DNA of 64,000 nt from Kutzneria viridogrisea (GTDB taxonomy: Bacteria > Actinomycetota > Actinomycetes > Mycobacteriales > Pseudonocardiaceae). The notes under the pieces were generated by a model. It searched no databases. It saw only the letters and a list, made by a program, of their open reading frames with translations, and was not told the DNA's origin. The translations under genes were made by a program, and so were the position numbers. Location of the stretch: the NCBI GenBank assembly GCA_014138725.1, contig JACJID010000002.1, positions 1,626,001 through 1,690,000 of the forward strand, given 5' to 3'. The first letter of the stretch is position 1. The number at the start of each line of letters is the position of its first letter. Positions 46,986 through 55,571 of this stretch are shown here, in pieces.

Positions 46986-48160
46986 GGCTTTCCCCTTCGG
47001 CGCAGGTGTTCCAGCAGGACCTCGCCCTGCCCGTGGATGTTGCCGATGGCGATCAGGCAGGCCTCGTCCTCGACCTGGTCCACAATGGACTGTACGATCT
47101 CCTCGACGCGGCGGCCGGCTCCGCCGAGGTCGTGCGCCTCGCCTGGCCAGTCGGCTGGCACCTTGGCCAGTGCCGAGCGGGCGGGGTGGCCGATGACGAA
47201 GAGCTTGTCGGAGCACAGTTCCGGCACGATCTCGCCCATCTGGCCGTTGCGCTCCACGCGGTCGGGACGACAGTTGATCAGCGTGAAGACCGGCGGGCGG
47301 ATCTCGCCCCGCGCGAGCAGTTCGCGCACGTTCATCACGGTGGAGCGCGGGTCGTTGGCGGCGAACACGTTGGCGACACGCAGGGTCTTCGTCCCGAACT
47401 GGTACGGCTCGACGGTGAGCACACCCGGGTCCGGTGGCGCGGCCCACATGCCCTTGATGGCCAGTTCCCTAGGCACAGCAAGGTGTTCGGCAACGGTCAG
47501 CGCGATGGCGACGTTCTCGCGGAAGGTGTGGTGGGTGAAGCCCGCCATGTCCTCGTCAGTGATCGAGTCCGGGTCCGCGGAGAGCAGGACGCACGAGCGG
47601 CGGTCCGCCTCCTCCTGGAGCACGGGCAGCAGGTCCTGTTCCGCGGTGACGCAGATGCCACCGACGGGCATGGAGCGGGACAGGGAGCGCGCGACGTCGG
47701 GCAGGGTGGGGCCCATCTCCTGCAGGTGGTCCTCGCGCACGTTGCTGATCACCACGATGCCCGCCTGCACGAGCTTGCTCTGGTTGATCTCCTGCAACGC
47801 GGGCATCACCGCCATGCACTCCATGACCAGCACGTCCGGCTCCAGCTTCGCGGCCCGGCGTACGATGCCGATCTGCTCGACCACGTTGGCGATGTCGAAC
47901 TTGCGGTAGACCGGTTCCTCGTCCGCGTCCGGGTGGATGAAGCGTGCCGCCGTGCCCGTTGTCTTCGCCACGACGCGGAGTTCACCGCCACGCAGTGCCC
48001 CGGCGCACAGCCGCGTGATGGAACTCTTGCCACGGATGCCGTTCACTACGACGCGGGTGGGAATCGCGCGCAGGTTGCGCTCGTGCCCGCGCTGCTCGAC
48101 GATCCCGGCCGCCAGCAGCACGACCAGCGTGGCGGTGAACACCTCGTACAGGAACAACAT
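46979..48160 (-). CDS. pgsB: Poly-gamma-glutamate synthase PgsB/CapB
   Basis: A 393-residue amide ligase related to Mur ligases. An N-terminal membrane segment is followed by the ATP loop VNGIRGKSSITRL (~38-50), the block VLVMECMAVMPALQEINQSK, ISNVREDHLQEMG (metal/ATP residues) and a C-terminal AIGNIHGQGE. It joins glutamates through the gamma-carboxyl. ATG overlaps the stop of the upstream sensor gene (TGATG). Length and motifs match CapB. Confidence 0.9.
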   Translation of the reverse strand: MLFLYEVFTATLVVLLAAGIVEQRGHERNLRAIPTRVVVNGIRGKSSITRLCAGALRGGELRVVAKTTGTAARFIHPDADEEPVYRKFDIANVVEQIGIVRRAAKLEPDVLVMECMAVMPALQEINQSKLVQAGIVVISNVREDHLQEMGPTLPDVARSLSRSMPVGGICVTAEQDLLPVLQEEADRRSCVLLSADPDSITDEDMAGFTHHTFRENVAIALTVAEHLAVPRELAIKGMWAAPPDPGVLTVEPYQFGTKTLRVANVFAANDPRSTVMNVRELLARGEIRPPVFTLINCRPDRVERNGQMGEIVPELCSDKLFVIGHPARSALAKVPADWPGEAHDLGGAGRRVEEIVQSIVDQVEDEACLIAIGNIHGQGEVLLEHLRRRGKPC

Positions 48161-50046
48161 CAGCTGCTCCGGGTGATCAGGACGCGGCGGGCGCGTTCCA
48201 GGTCGCGGGCGAGTTCCCCCACATCGTCCTGTCTGCGCACCAGGATCACCTCGCCGGTCTCGCCGCGGGCCAGCCTGCGGGCGCAGCGCACCAGTTCGGA
48301 CAGCGGGCTCACCACCACCGCGAGCAGCCAGCCGAAGATCACCACGGTCAGCGCGGCGACCAGGGCCGCCAGCAACAGCAACTCGCCACGCTGGGCGTTG
48401 CTGGGCAACGCGAGCGAGCTCTCCGCGCGGTCGGTGAGCACGGACAGGCCCAACTCCTTGGCCTGCAGGGGTGCCCAGCTCAGCACATGCCGCTCCGAGT
48501 CGACCACTCCTCCCACGGAACCAGCTCCCGCCTGGTGGGCCAGCTTCGCCGCCTGCTCCAGGTCCGCCCGCGACAGGGCCTCGAACGCCGTGAAACCGCC
48601 GGTCGCGCCGATCACCCTGCGCTCGCCGTCGACCAGCCAGGTGTTGCCCGGCCCGGCCGAGCTGAGCGGGCGGATCAGCACCTCCGGTTTCAGCTCGGCG
48701 ATCAGCCGCCCCTCGGGGCTCGGCAGCACCACGAGCACCTTCGGCCGCACGCCCTGTGCCGGCGCGACCTGCACGGAAGGCTTGTCAGTGACGGGAATCG
48801 CCGCGTAGTCGACCTGATCACCAGCCTTGGCGCGAACCTCGCCCAGCGGCGACAGGTAGACCACGCCCGCGTACCGGGGCCGCGTGGTCACGAGCTGCTT
48901 GAGCAGCCGCTCGGCCGTTCCGGGATCGTGCAGCGCCTTGATGCCCGAGGACACGGCGCTGAGATCCGACAGACCGCTGTCCAGCGCGCGTTGCACCTGA
49001 CGGGCCGCGAGCGTCGTCCTGCTCTGCTGCTCGCTGGCCACACTGCCCGGGATCTCCTCCCTGGGCAGTGAAGTCGCGATCACTGCGACCACCGCGGCGT
49101 AGGCGAGAAAGGCAGCAACGCCAGTGGTCCACGCGATCCTGTTGTGCGGGAATGGTTTTCCGAAGACTTCAGCGCCGTCACGCACGTGGTTGAGGACCGC
49201 GGTCAGGTAACCGGCCTCACCCCGCGACCGAGCCCAGTGCAGCCAGGCGAACAGGAGCAGGGTCAGCACGCCGAGCACGACGGCGAGCAGGAGGGACAGC
49301 GAGCGGGGGTCGCCCGGCAGCGCCGGGGTCGCGGTGACGGCCTTGGTGGACACCACTGTCCAATTCAGACTGGAAGCGGGTGCCTTGCCGGGCAGCGAAG
49401 CCCAGGAGGCTACCCGTAATCGGCCGCCGATCTCCTGGACCCGGCCGCCCGAGAAGCCGTCGACCGGCTGTGGCGGCGTGCTCCCGGTGTTCGTCGTGGC
49501 GATCACCCCGCCTGCGCTGTCGACCAGCCAGGCACCCTCGCCGCTCGCCACGGCTAGCTGCTCGGCGAGCCGGGCGGAATCCAGGTGCCCGACGAGCAGG
49601 CGCTCCTTGTCGAGTGGCACGTACTGCAGGATGTCGTGCGTGCTGGCGGACTGCGCGCGGCGGATGCCGGGCTCGGCGGGCATGGGATCCCCCAGCACGG
49701 CGGGTTCCGCGGGATCTCCGACCTCGGCGAGCACCACGCGAGTGGACCGCTCCACCACGTACAGCGAACGCCAGGCCCGGTGCTCGAATGCCTTGAGTGA
49801 GAGCTTTCCCCGCTGTTGCAGGGATTCGCCAGCGATGGTAGCGATCTCTGCCAGACTCCCGAGCCCGCCGTTGAGCGAGCGGGCCACGGCCTGCGCGGCG
49901 ACCGCGGTGCTCTCCGTACGCGCGTCCAGCACCACGCGGGACACCGGCGAACTGTCTCTGGACTGCCCCATGAGCAGGCCAGTCGCCACGGACAGCAGTC
50001 CGAACACCAGCAGACCGGCGATCCAGGGTGCACGCACTCCACTCAC
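48160..50046 (-). CDS. Four-helix membrane protein with two extracytoplasmic sensor-like regions and C-terminal HAMP
   Basis: A 628-residue protein. Helices lie at ~5-27, ~245-268, ~297-320 and ~555-580. They enclose two outside regions of about 215 and 230 residues that look like tandem Cache-like domains (VVERSTRVVLAEVGDP and PRYAGVVYLSPLGEVRA). After helix 4 a HAMP-like segment (SPLSELVRCARRLARGE...DDVGELARDLERAR) ends the protein. There is no kinase, cyclase or methyl-accepting domain. It could sense and pass a signal to PgsBC or be a structural substitute for PgsA. GTG 50046 overlaps the upstream stop; TGATG links it to pgsB. Confidence 0.7.
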   Translation of the reverse strand: MSGVRAPWIAGLLVFGLLSVATGLLMGQSRDSSPVSRVVLDARTESTAVAAQAVARSLNGGLGSLAEIATIAGESLQQRGKLSLKAFEHRAWRSLYVVERSTRVVLAEVGDPAEPAVLGDPMPAEPGIRRAQSASTHDILQYVPLDKERLLVGHLDSARLAEQLAVASGEGAWLVDSAGGVIATTNTGSTPPQPVDGFSGGRVQEIGGRLRVASWASLPGKAPASSLNWTVVSTKAVTATPALPGDPRSLSLLLAVVLGVLTLLLFAWLHWARSRGEAGYLTAVLNHVRDGAEVFGKPFPHNRIAWTTGVAAFLAYAAVVAVIATSLPREEIPGSVASEQQSRTTLAARQVQRALDSGLSDLSAVSSGIKALHDPGTAERLLKQLVTTRPRYAGVVYLSPLGEVRAKAGDQVDYAAIPVTDKPSVQVAPAQGVRPKVLVVLPSPEGRLIAELKPEVLIRPLSSAGPGNTWLVDGERRVIGATGGFTAFEALSRADLEQAAKLAHQAGAGSVGGVVDSERHVLSWAPLQAKELGLSVLTDRAESSLALPSNAQRGELLLLAALVAALTVVIFGWLLAVVVSPLSELVRCARRLARGETGEVILVRRQDDVGELARDLERARRVLITRSS

Positions 50047-50963
50047 CTGCCATTCAGCTCTTGGGCCAATGCGGCCACGACGCGGTCCCGATCCTGCGGT
50101 GAATCCCTGTTCTCCCTGGCGACTTCCACGTGCACGAACTCGTCCCCGTGCGCGGCCGACCACTGGGCCTGCGCGTTCGTGGTGGCCTCGAGCCCCGGGC
50201 ACCGGGTCACCCACGGTCGGCAGACGGCGTAGCCCGCGGCCTCCAGCGCGTTGGCCACGCGGTCGGCCAGCGGACCGTGCAGGGTGGGGCCGGAGGACAC
50301 CACCATGTCGTTGTCCGGCGCGGAGTCGTTGGCGTAGCCGTGCAGCTGCACGACGGGAACTCCTTGTGCGGCAAGCACTTCGTGGACCGCCTCGAAGACG
50401 CTGTCGGTGGCGTGCGCCATGTCGGCGCGCCTGTTCGGCGCGGCCCTGCGGTGTGCGCCCGCCACCACCAGCACCGAACCGGGCACCTTGCGGAACAGGC
50501 CGACACCGAGCAGTTCGCTGTCCAGGTCGGCCTTCGGGTGCGGCACTTCGATGCCGGTGCGTGCGGCCGGGTCCGTGTCGACCAGCACCCGGCCCCACCC
50601 GCGCCGACTGCCACTGGTGTCGGACAGTTCGTACAGCGGGCGGCCGGTTCCGGTGTCGACCACCTGCCGCAGTGAGTAGCCCACCGGTGAGAGCAGGTCG
50701 GGCGCCTCGGCCGGATGGCCGCCGAGCACGGCACGCACCCCGTCGGCGACCACACCGCGCTCGTGCTGGGTGGGTGCCTGGTAGCCGGAGTCCTGTGGTT
50801 GATCCTGCACGAACCGCCCGATCGACTCGGCCAGGTCGATCCGGTCCGAGACCGATGGCCCCTGCTCCTGCCGCGCGGGCGTCGACACGACCAGTACACC
50901 CGCCGCGACCAGCGCAAAAGCACCCACTCCGGCTGTCCACAGAATTCCACGACGTGACGACAC
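50043..50963 (-). CDS. Secreted/anchored putative metal-dependent hydrolase
   Basis: A 306-residue protein with an N-terminal membrane anchor or signal (ILWTAGVGAFALVAAGVLVV). The rest shows possible metal ligands in order: His in GIEVPHPKAD, Glu in LDSELLG, His in VVAGAHRRA and an acidic FVHVEVARENR. This resembles phage-type gamma-glutamyl hydrolases and N-formylglutamate amidohydrolases, fitting a role in trimming poly-gamma-glutamate. The assignment rests on motif reading and context only. GTG 50963 is likely; 50972 is possible. First gene of the pgs unit. Confidence 0.55.
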   Translation of the reverse strand: MSSRRGILWTAGVGAFALVAAGVLVVSTPARQEQGPSVSDRIDLAESIGRFVQDQPQDSGYQAPTQHERGVVADGVRAVLGGHPAEAPDLLSPVGYSLRQVVDTGTGRPLYELSDTSGSRRGWGRVLVDTDPAARTGIEVPHPKADLDSELLGVGLFRKVPGSVLVVAGAHRRAAPNRRADMAHATDSVFEAVHEVLAAQGVPVVQLHGYANDSAPDNDMVVSSGPTLHGPLADRVANALEAAGYAVCRPWVTRCPGLEATTNAQAQWSAAHGDEFVHVEVARENRDSPQDRDRVVAALAQELNGR

Positions 50964-51114
50964 GCCGCACACAGTCGGGCACTCAGCGTCGCCGCGCCAG
51001 CAAATGTAAGTTTCCTCCCAAATGTGTGAGCATCGCTCGCCAGAACCCGGCAACGGGTCGGCACCCGGATGACAACCATTGCTTAGTTGCCCGGCGACTA
51101 GAACCCTGGTGACC

Positions 51115-51771
51115 ATGGACCACCGCAGGAACCGCTCCACGCTCGCGCTCGCCGTGCTCAGCCTGCTCGGGGAGGCCGAGAGGTACGGCGAGGGCGCACT
51201 GCACCCGTACCGGATGCAGCAGCTGATCAAAGAGCGCGGCAAGGACGAGGTGGTCAACGTCGGACAGCGGGCCAGCCTCTACCGCACGATCGAGCGGCTG
51301 GAGAAGGCCGGACTGGTCCACGCGGCGCGAACGGCCCAGGACCCGGGCCGCCCCGAGCGCACGCTCTACGCACTGACCGAGCAAGGGCGCGTGGTGTGGC
51401 GGGAGTGGATGTTGGACGTGCTGGCCACACCGGGCAGGGACTTCCCGGAGTTCCCCGCGGCGATCGCGTTCATCCCGCTGCTCACCCCTCAGGACGTGCG
51501 CGAGCAGCTGGACAGACGGGCCGCCGCGCTGCGCACAAAGCTGTCCCGAATGGACGAAAAGTCAGAAGAAGTCGCTTGGCTGCCAATGTTTCCTGCACTC
51601 GAATCGGAGTACCAACGCGCTGCGCTGGTGTTCGAACTGGACTGGGTCACCGCCGTGCTCGCCGACCTGGCGAGCGGCAGCCTGACCTGGGACGAGCAGT
51701 GGCTGCGCGCGCAGGGGGAACCAAGACACCGATCGGCGCGGGCGGCCAGAGCCGATCACCCTGCTCGGTGA
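51115..51771 (+). CDS. PadR-family transcriptional regulator
   Basis: A 218-residue regulator with the PadR winged helix at ~8-95 (LALAVLSLLGEAERYGEGALHPYRM and GRPERTLYALTEQGR) and a helical C-terminal domain. The last residues (RSARAARADHPAR) are read out of frame through the start of a decayed FAD monooxygenase fragment, so the natural C-terminus may be replaced. PadR repressors usually control a neighbouring enzyme or exporter gene; the Bcr/CflA exporter downstream is the intact candidate. Confidence 0.87.
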   Translation: MDHRRNRSTLALAVLSLLGEAERYGEGALHPYRMQQLIKERGKDEVVNVGQRASLYRTIERLEKAGLVHAARTAQDPGRPERTLYALTEQGRVVWREWMLDVLATPGRDFPEFPAAIAFIPLLTPQDVREQLDRRAAALRTKLSRMDEKSEEVAWLPMFPALESEYQRAALVFELDWVTAVLADLASGSLTWDEQWLRAQGEPRHRSARAARADHPAR

Positions 51772-52104
51772 CGCCGTTCACATCATGACCACCGGGACGC
51801 GGTGTGGGCGCGAACACAGCACTGCGGGACGCTCACCTGCCGTGCCACAGACTCGTTCGTGCCCAAACTAGTGGTGAACCACTGGCGACGGCGGTCGGCG
51901 GCTACGAGGAGCACGAGTACGCGTTCGAGGTCGCGCAAGTACCTGGACAACCGTGCGACAGCGCACAAACCCGGGGTGCACGGCTGGCTGGCAGGTACGG
52001 TGATGCGCACCGGCATGCGCGTGGTGAACCGCCTGCCGCGGGTCGAGCGCCGTATGGCGCGGGCCGAGCAGGAGCTGCGGGGAGTCCGCCGCGAGGACGA
52101 GTAG
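51738..52104 (+). pseudogene. 3' remnant of an FAD-dependent monooxygenase gene, frameshifted
   Basis: Three frames each give a piece of one protein. EPITLLGDAVHIMTTG (51749-51796) is the second FAD motif; after a shift near 51802 comes GANTALRDA and then GEPLATAVGGYEEHEYAFEV (to ~51945); after a second shift follow YLDNRATAHKPGVHGWLAGT and MRTGMRVVNRLPRVERRM to the stop at 52104. This order matches the C-terminal third of TetX/MhpA-like FAD monooxygenases. The NAD/FAD-binding N-terminal part is missing and the fragment is joined to the PadR gene. Confidence 0.75.
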
Positions 52105-52112
52105 GGGTGGGC

Positions 52113-53348
52113 ATGTCACGGGCGCGCACGGCCAGGTTCGTGCTGATCCTCGGTGCGCTGTCCGGGTTCGGACCGCTGTCGATCGACATGTACCTGCCCG
52201 CTTTCCCCGCGATGGCGGGGGAACTGCACGCGGGTCAGTCCCAGGTGCAACTCACGCTCACCGCGTGCACCCTCGGCCTCGCGCTCGGCCAGCTCGTCGC
52301 CGGTCCCCTGTCGGACACGCTGGGGCGGCGGCGCCCGCTGCTGACCGGCCTGGCCGTGTTCACCCTGACCTCGCTGCTCTGCGCGGTCGCCCCCTCGGCC
52401 GAGGCGCTGTCCGCCCTGCGGCTGGTGCAGGGGCTCGGCGGGGCGGCCGGCATCGTGATCTCCCGCGCCGCCGTCCGTGACCTGTACGAGGGGCCCGAGC
52501 TGGCCCGGTTCTTCTCCCTGCTCATGCTGGTCAACGGGGCCGCTCCGGTGCTGGCCCCGGTGATCGGCGGCCAGCTGCTATCCTGGGTGTCCTGGCGGGG
52601 CGTGTTCGTCACGCTGGGCGCGATCGGCCTGGTGCTGCTGGTCGCCAGCGCGCTGGGCCTGCCGGAAACCCTTGCCCCGCAACGCAGGCGCCCCGGCAGC
52701 CTGACCGCCACCCTGCGCACGATGTGGGACCTGTTGCGGGACAGGGTCTTCCTCGGTTACGCCCTGTCGCTCGCGCTGGCCTTCGCCGCGTTGTTCGCCT
52801 ACATCTCGGGTTCCTCGTTCGTGTTGCAGGACGTGTACGGCAGGTCCCCGCAGCTGTTCAGCCTGGTGTTCGGCGGCAACGCGGTGGCGATCATCGTCTT
52901 CGGCCAGGTCAACGCCTGGCTGGTGCGTTTCCAGTCCGCACGACGGCTGCTCGTCGCTGGGCTGGTGACGGTGTTGCTGGGCGGCCTCGGCGTGCTGGTG
53001 GCCGCCGTGACGGGTATCGGGCTGCCGGTCATGCTGCCCGCGCTGGTCGTGGTGTCCGGCGGGATCGGCGTGGTGTTCCCGAACGCCACGGCCCTCGCCC
53101 TGGCCGACCACCCCGAGACCGCGGGCAACGCCTCGGCCCTGCTGGGTGTGCTCCAGTTCCTGGCAGGCGGGTTCGCCGCCCCGCTGGTGGGCTCCGGCGG
53201 TGCGGCGAGCGCCCTGCCGATGGCGCTGGTGATGGCCTCGCTGGCCACCGCGGCAGTGCTGGTCTTCCTGGTGCTGGCCCGTGGTCGGCGGATCACACCG
53301 GGGTCAGCTCGGCGACCAACCACTGATCGTCAGCCCGCTGTAGGGTGA
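52113..53348 (+). CDS. Bcr/CflA-family multidrug efflux MFS transporter
   Basis: A 411-residue MFS permease with 12 helices. It begins like Bcr/CflA proteins (ALSGFGPLSIDMYLPAFPAMAGEL), with motif A GPLSDTLGRRRPLL and GLGGAAGIVISRAAVRDLYEG. It exports drugs or metabolites by proton antiport. It starts 8 bp after the monooxygenase remnant and may be under PadR control. The 3' end overlaps the convergent Mce-associated gene by 56 bp. Confidence 0.9.
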   Translation: MSRARTARFVLILGALSGFGPLSIDMYLPAFPAMAGELHAGQSQVQLTLTACTLGLALGQLVAGPLSDTLGRRRPLLTGLAVFTLTSLLCAVAPSAEALSALRLVQGLGGAAGIVISRAAVRDLYEGPELARFFSLLMLVNGAAPVLAPVIGGQLLSWVSWRGVFVTLGAIGLVLLVASALGLPETLAPQRRRPGSLTATLRTMWDLLRDRVFLGYALSLALAFAALFAYISGSSFVLQDVYGRSPQLFSLVFGGNAVAIIVFGQVNAWLVRFQSARRLLVAGLVTVLLGGLGVLVAAVTGIGLPVMLPALVVVSGGIGVVFPNATALALADHPETAGNASALLGVLQFLAGGFAAPLVGSGGAASALPMALVMASLATAAVLVFLVLARGRRITPGSARRPTTDRQPAVG

Positions 53349-53775
53349 CGCGCACCCGCGCACCGTCCACACGAGACGCCTGCTCGGACTTGCTCTGCGT
53401 GACCTGGTCCAGGAACACCAGCAGCACGACGCGGTCCGGCTGAGCACTGATCACCGAGCTGTCCGACACGGTGGTCTTCGTGACGATCTGCTGGTCCTTG
53501 GCTGCCGGGGCGACGACCTTGCTCGCCAGGGCCGCGAACTCCGCGCTGAAGCTGCCAGTCGTGGCGGCCCGCGCGGTCTCCAGATCGTGGTCGACCGTGT
53601 GGTAGTCGTAGGACAGCAGTTGCGGCAGCCGCGTCTTGGCCGCCTCGGCCGCCGAGTCGCGGGCCGTGTCCAGTGCGCTGGCCTGGGCCTGGCGCTGGTA
53701 GAGCAGCACGACCACCGCGCACAGCCCAGCCACCAGCAGGGCACTGCCCGCGGCGGCCCACCTCTTCTTGGTCAC
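53293..53775 (-). CDS. Mce-associated membrane protein
   Basis: A 160-residue protein with one N-terminal helix (AAAGSALLVAGLCAVVVLLYQ) and an extracytoplasmic NTF2-like domain ending QWLVAELTPV. Mas proteins stabilise Mce complexes. It is the last gene of the mce unit, overlapping the previous one by 4 bp, and overlaps the convergent exporter gene by 56 bp. Confidence 0.83.
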   Translation of the reverse strand: MTKKRWAAAGSALLVAGLCAVVVLLYQRQAQASALDTARDSAAEAAKTRLPQLLSYDYHTVDHDLETARAATTGSFSAEFAALASKVVAPAAKDQQIVTKTTVSDSSVISAQPDRVVLLVFLDQVTQSKSEQASRVDGARVRVTLQRADDQWLVAELTPV

Positions 53776-54341
53776 GGCACGAACTCCAGGTCCGAGACGA
53801 GCCAGCGGTCCCCGTCCTTGGTCAGGTGCATGCGCATCCGGTACTGGCGCTGCTCGCCGGTCGGCGCGTCGGTGTTCTTCACGGTGGCCGAGACCGCGGC
53901 CAGCACCACCGCCGAGTCGGCGTCCGCACTGCTCACCCCGGCCTCCCGCACGGTGCCCTGCGAGGTGACGTCGGCCTGCTGCAACACCTTGCGGAACACC
54001 TCGGCCTGCTCGCCGAACTGGTCGCGGAACGAGCCGGTGGCCGAGTCCATCAGCCGCTGCACGTCCTGCTGGGCGCTGTCCTTGCTGACCGTGGTCAGGT
54101 TCACCGCGACCTGGCGCGCCGCCTGCACAGCGGCCAGCCGGGTCTGCTCCGCCGCGTTGGCGTCACCGACCTGGAGCCACAGCACGGTGCCCAGGCTGGT
54201 CAGCCCGGCCACCACGAGGCACAGCGCCGCCAAAGCGGCCCGCGCCCGCCAGTTCGGTCGGCCCCGCGGTGCGGGGTCCTGCGGTTCGGGTTCTGGTGTC
54301 TCGGGTTCTTGCAGGGCTACTTCACCATCAGGCTCTGCCAT
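53772..54341 (-). CDS. Mce-associated membrane protein
   Basis: A 189-residue protein with a Pro/Glu-rich cytoplasmic N-terminus, one helix (AALAALCLVVAGLTSLGTVLWL) and an outside domain with DGDRWLVSDLEFVP, parallel to the downstream Mas protein. It overlaps mceF by 25 bp and the next gene by 4 bp. Its role is probably to support the Mce lipid channel. Confidence 0.83.
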   Translation of the reverse strand: MAEPDGEVALQEPETPEPEPQDPAPRGRPNWRARAALAALCLVVAGLTSLGTVLWLQVGDANAAEQTRLAAVQAARQVAVNLTTVSKDSAQQDVQRLMDSATGSFRDQFGEQAEVFRKVLQQADVTSQGTVREAGVSSADADSAVVLAAVSATVKNTDAPTGEQRQYRMRMHLTKDGDRWLVSDLEFVP

Positions 54342-55570
54342 CCCAACTCCTCTCCCTGGTGCTCCCCGAACCGGTGCGCTGACCCGTCGGGGGAAAGAAA
54401 ACGACCGTTCGTGCTGTCATATCCGGCGAGGCAGTCGGCCGGGCTGGCCGCGCGCCGACCGGGCGCGTTGAGGCAGGGCGTGTTGCGCGCGCCGCGCACC
54501 ACGCGCTGGTCCCCAGGTGCGGCCTTGCAGTACAGGTCGGTGGGTGCGGCCGCCCTGCTCGTGTCGGCGGGATCGCGCCGCTGCGGGTTGGGCAGGTACC
54601 CAGTGGTGCAGGGCGGCGGGTCGTTGACGTTGAGCCGCAACACGTTGCCGATCGCGCCGATGTCGCGGTGCGGTAGCAGCACGCTCTGCACGGCGGCCGA
54701 CAGCGCCGGGTACAGCACGAGAACCTGTTCCACACCGGGCAGGTAGGTGCGCACCACCTGGCCGGAGGAGATCAGGTTGGCCAGCAGCACGGGCAGGGTC
54801 GGGCCGAGCTGGTCCTCGATCCGGCCGAACTCCGCCGCCAGGGGCGGGCCGCTGTCGATCAGCGTGCGCAGGTCGGCGTCGCTGAGCCTGAGCTGGTCGG
54901 TGAACGAGGCGAGGTCCCTGGTGAAGGAGCGCAGCCTGCCGTCCAGTCCGCGCTGGCTGACCAGGAACGGACCGAGCCCGTTGATCAGCCCGCGCGTGGG
55001 TCCGATGTCCGCGGCTGCCTGGTGCAGCAACAGGGTTGAGGAGTCCAGCAGCCTGCCGAGGTCCTCGCCGGAGTCCTGGAACGCGGCGTTGACCTCGGTG
55101 AGCACGGTGCGCAGCCGGTCGGCGGGCACCGAGGCGGAGAGCCGGTCCAAACTGGACAGCAGCTCGGCGGAGGAGGCCAGCGCACTGGTGTTGTCCATCG
55201 GGATCCGGCTGCCCTCGACCAGGTCCTCCTCCCCAGGACCGTCCGGGCTCAGGTCCAGGTAGTTCTCGCCGACCGCCGACAGACCTCGGATCGCCGCGTG
55301 CGCACCACTGGGGATCTTGGCGCCCGCGTCGATCGACAACACCGCGCGCACCCCGTCCTCGCGCAGCTCCAGCGAGCGCACCCGGCCGACCTGCACGCCC
55401 AGGTAGGTCACCGGCGCGTCGGCGTGCAGGCCGGTGGCGTCGGCGAAGTCGGCCGTGACGGTGAACTGGTCCTCGCCCCACCGCAGGTAGTCCTGGCCGA
55501 CCACGACACCGGCGGTGACGGCCAGCACGGAGAACACCGCGAGCTGTGCCTTGACCAAGCGGGTGAACAC
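54317..55570 (-). CDS. mceF: Mce-family protein, MceF position
   Basis: A 417-residue Mce protein: one N-terminal helix, the MCE domain (~35-115; ADAPVTYLGVQVGRVRSLEL) and a long helical region forming part of the hexameric tube. The C-terminus is Pro/Cys-containing (DPPPCTTGYLP) as in other MceF proteins. The six Mce proteins carry hydrophobic substrates (sterols, fatty acids) across the envelope. Confidence 0.9.
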   Translation of the reverse strand: MFTRLVKAQLAVFSVLAVTAGVVVGQDYLRWGEDQFTVTADFADATGLHADAPVTYLGVQVGRVRSLELREDGVRAVLSIDAGAKIPSGAHAAIRGLSAVGENYLDLSPDGPGEEDLVEGSRIPMDNTSALASSAELLSSLDRLSASVPADRLRTVLTEVNAAFQDSGEDLGRLLDSSTLLLHQAAADIGPTRGLINGLGPFLVSQRGLDGRLRSFTRDLASFTDQLRLSDADLRTLIDSGPPLAAEFGRIEDQLGPTLPVLLANLISSGQVVRTYLPGVEQVLVLYPALSAAVQSVLLPHRDIGAIGNVLRLNVNDPPPCTTGYLPNPQRRDPADTSRAAAPTDLYCKAAPGDQRVVRGARNTPCLNAPGRRAASPADCLAGYDSTNGRFLSPDGSAHRFGEHQGEELGWQSLMVK

Positions 55571-55571
55571 C

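Noticed and set aside
46503-50963. Complete classical pgsBCA operon
   Set aside because: No PgsA/CapA-like metallophosphatase is present; the two extra genes have different folds, so the classical name was not used for the whole unit.
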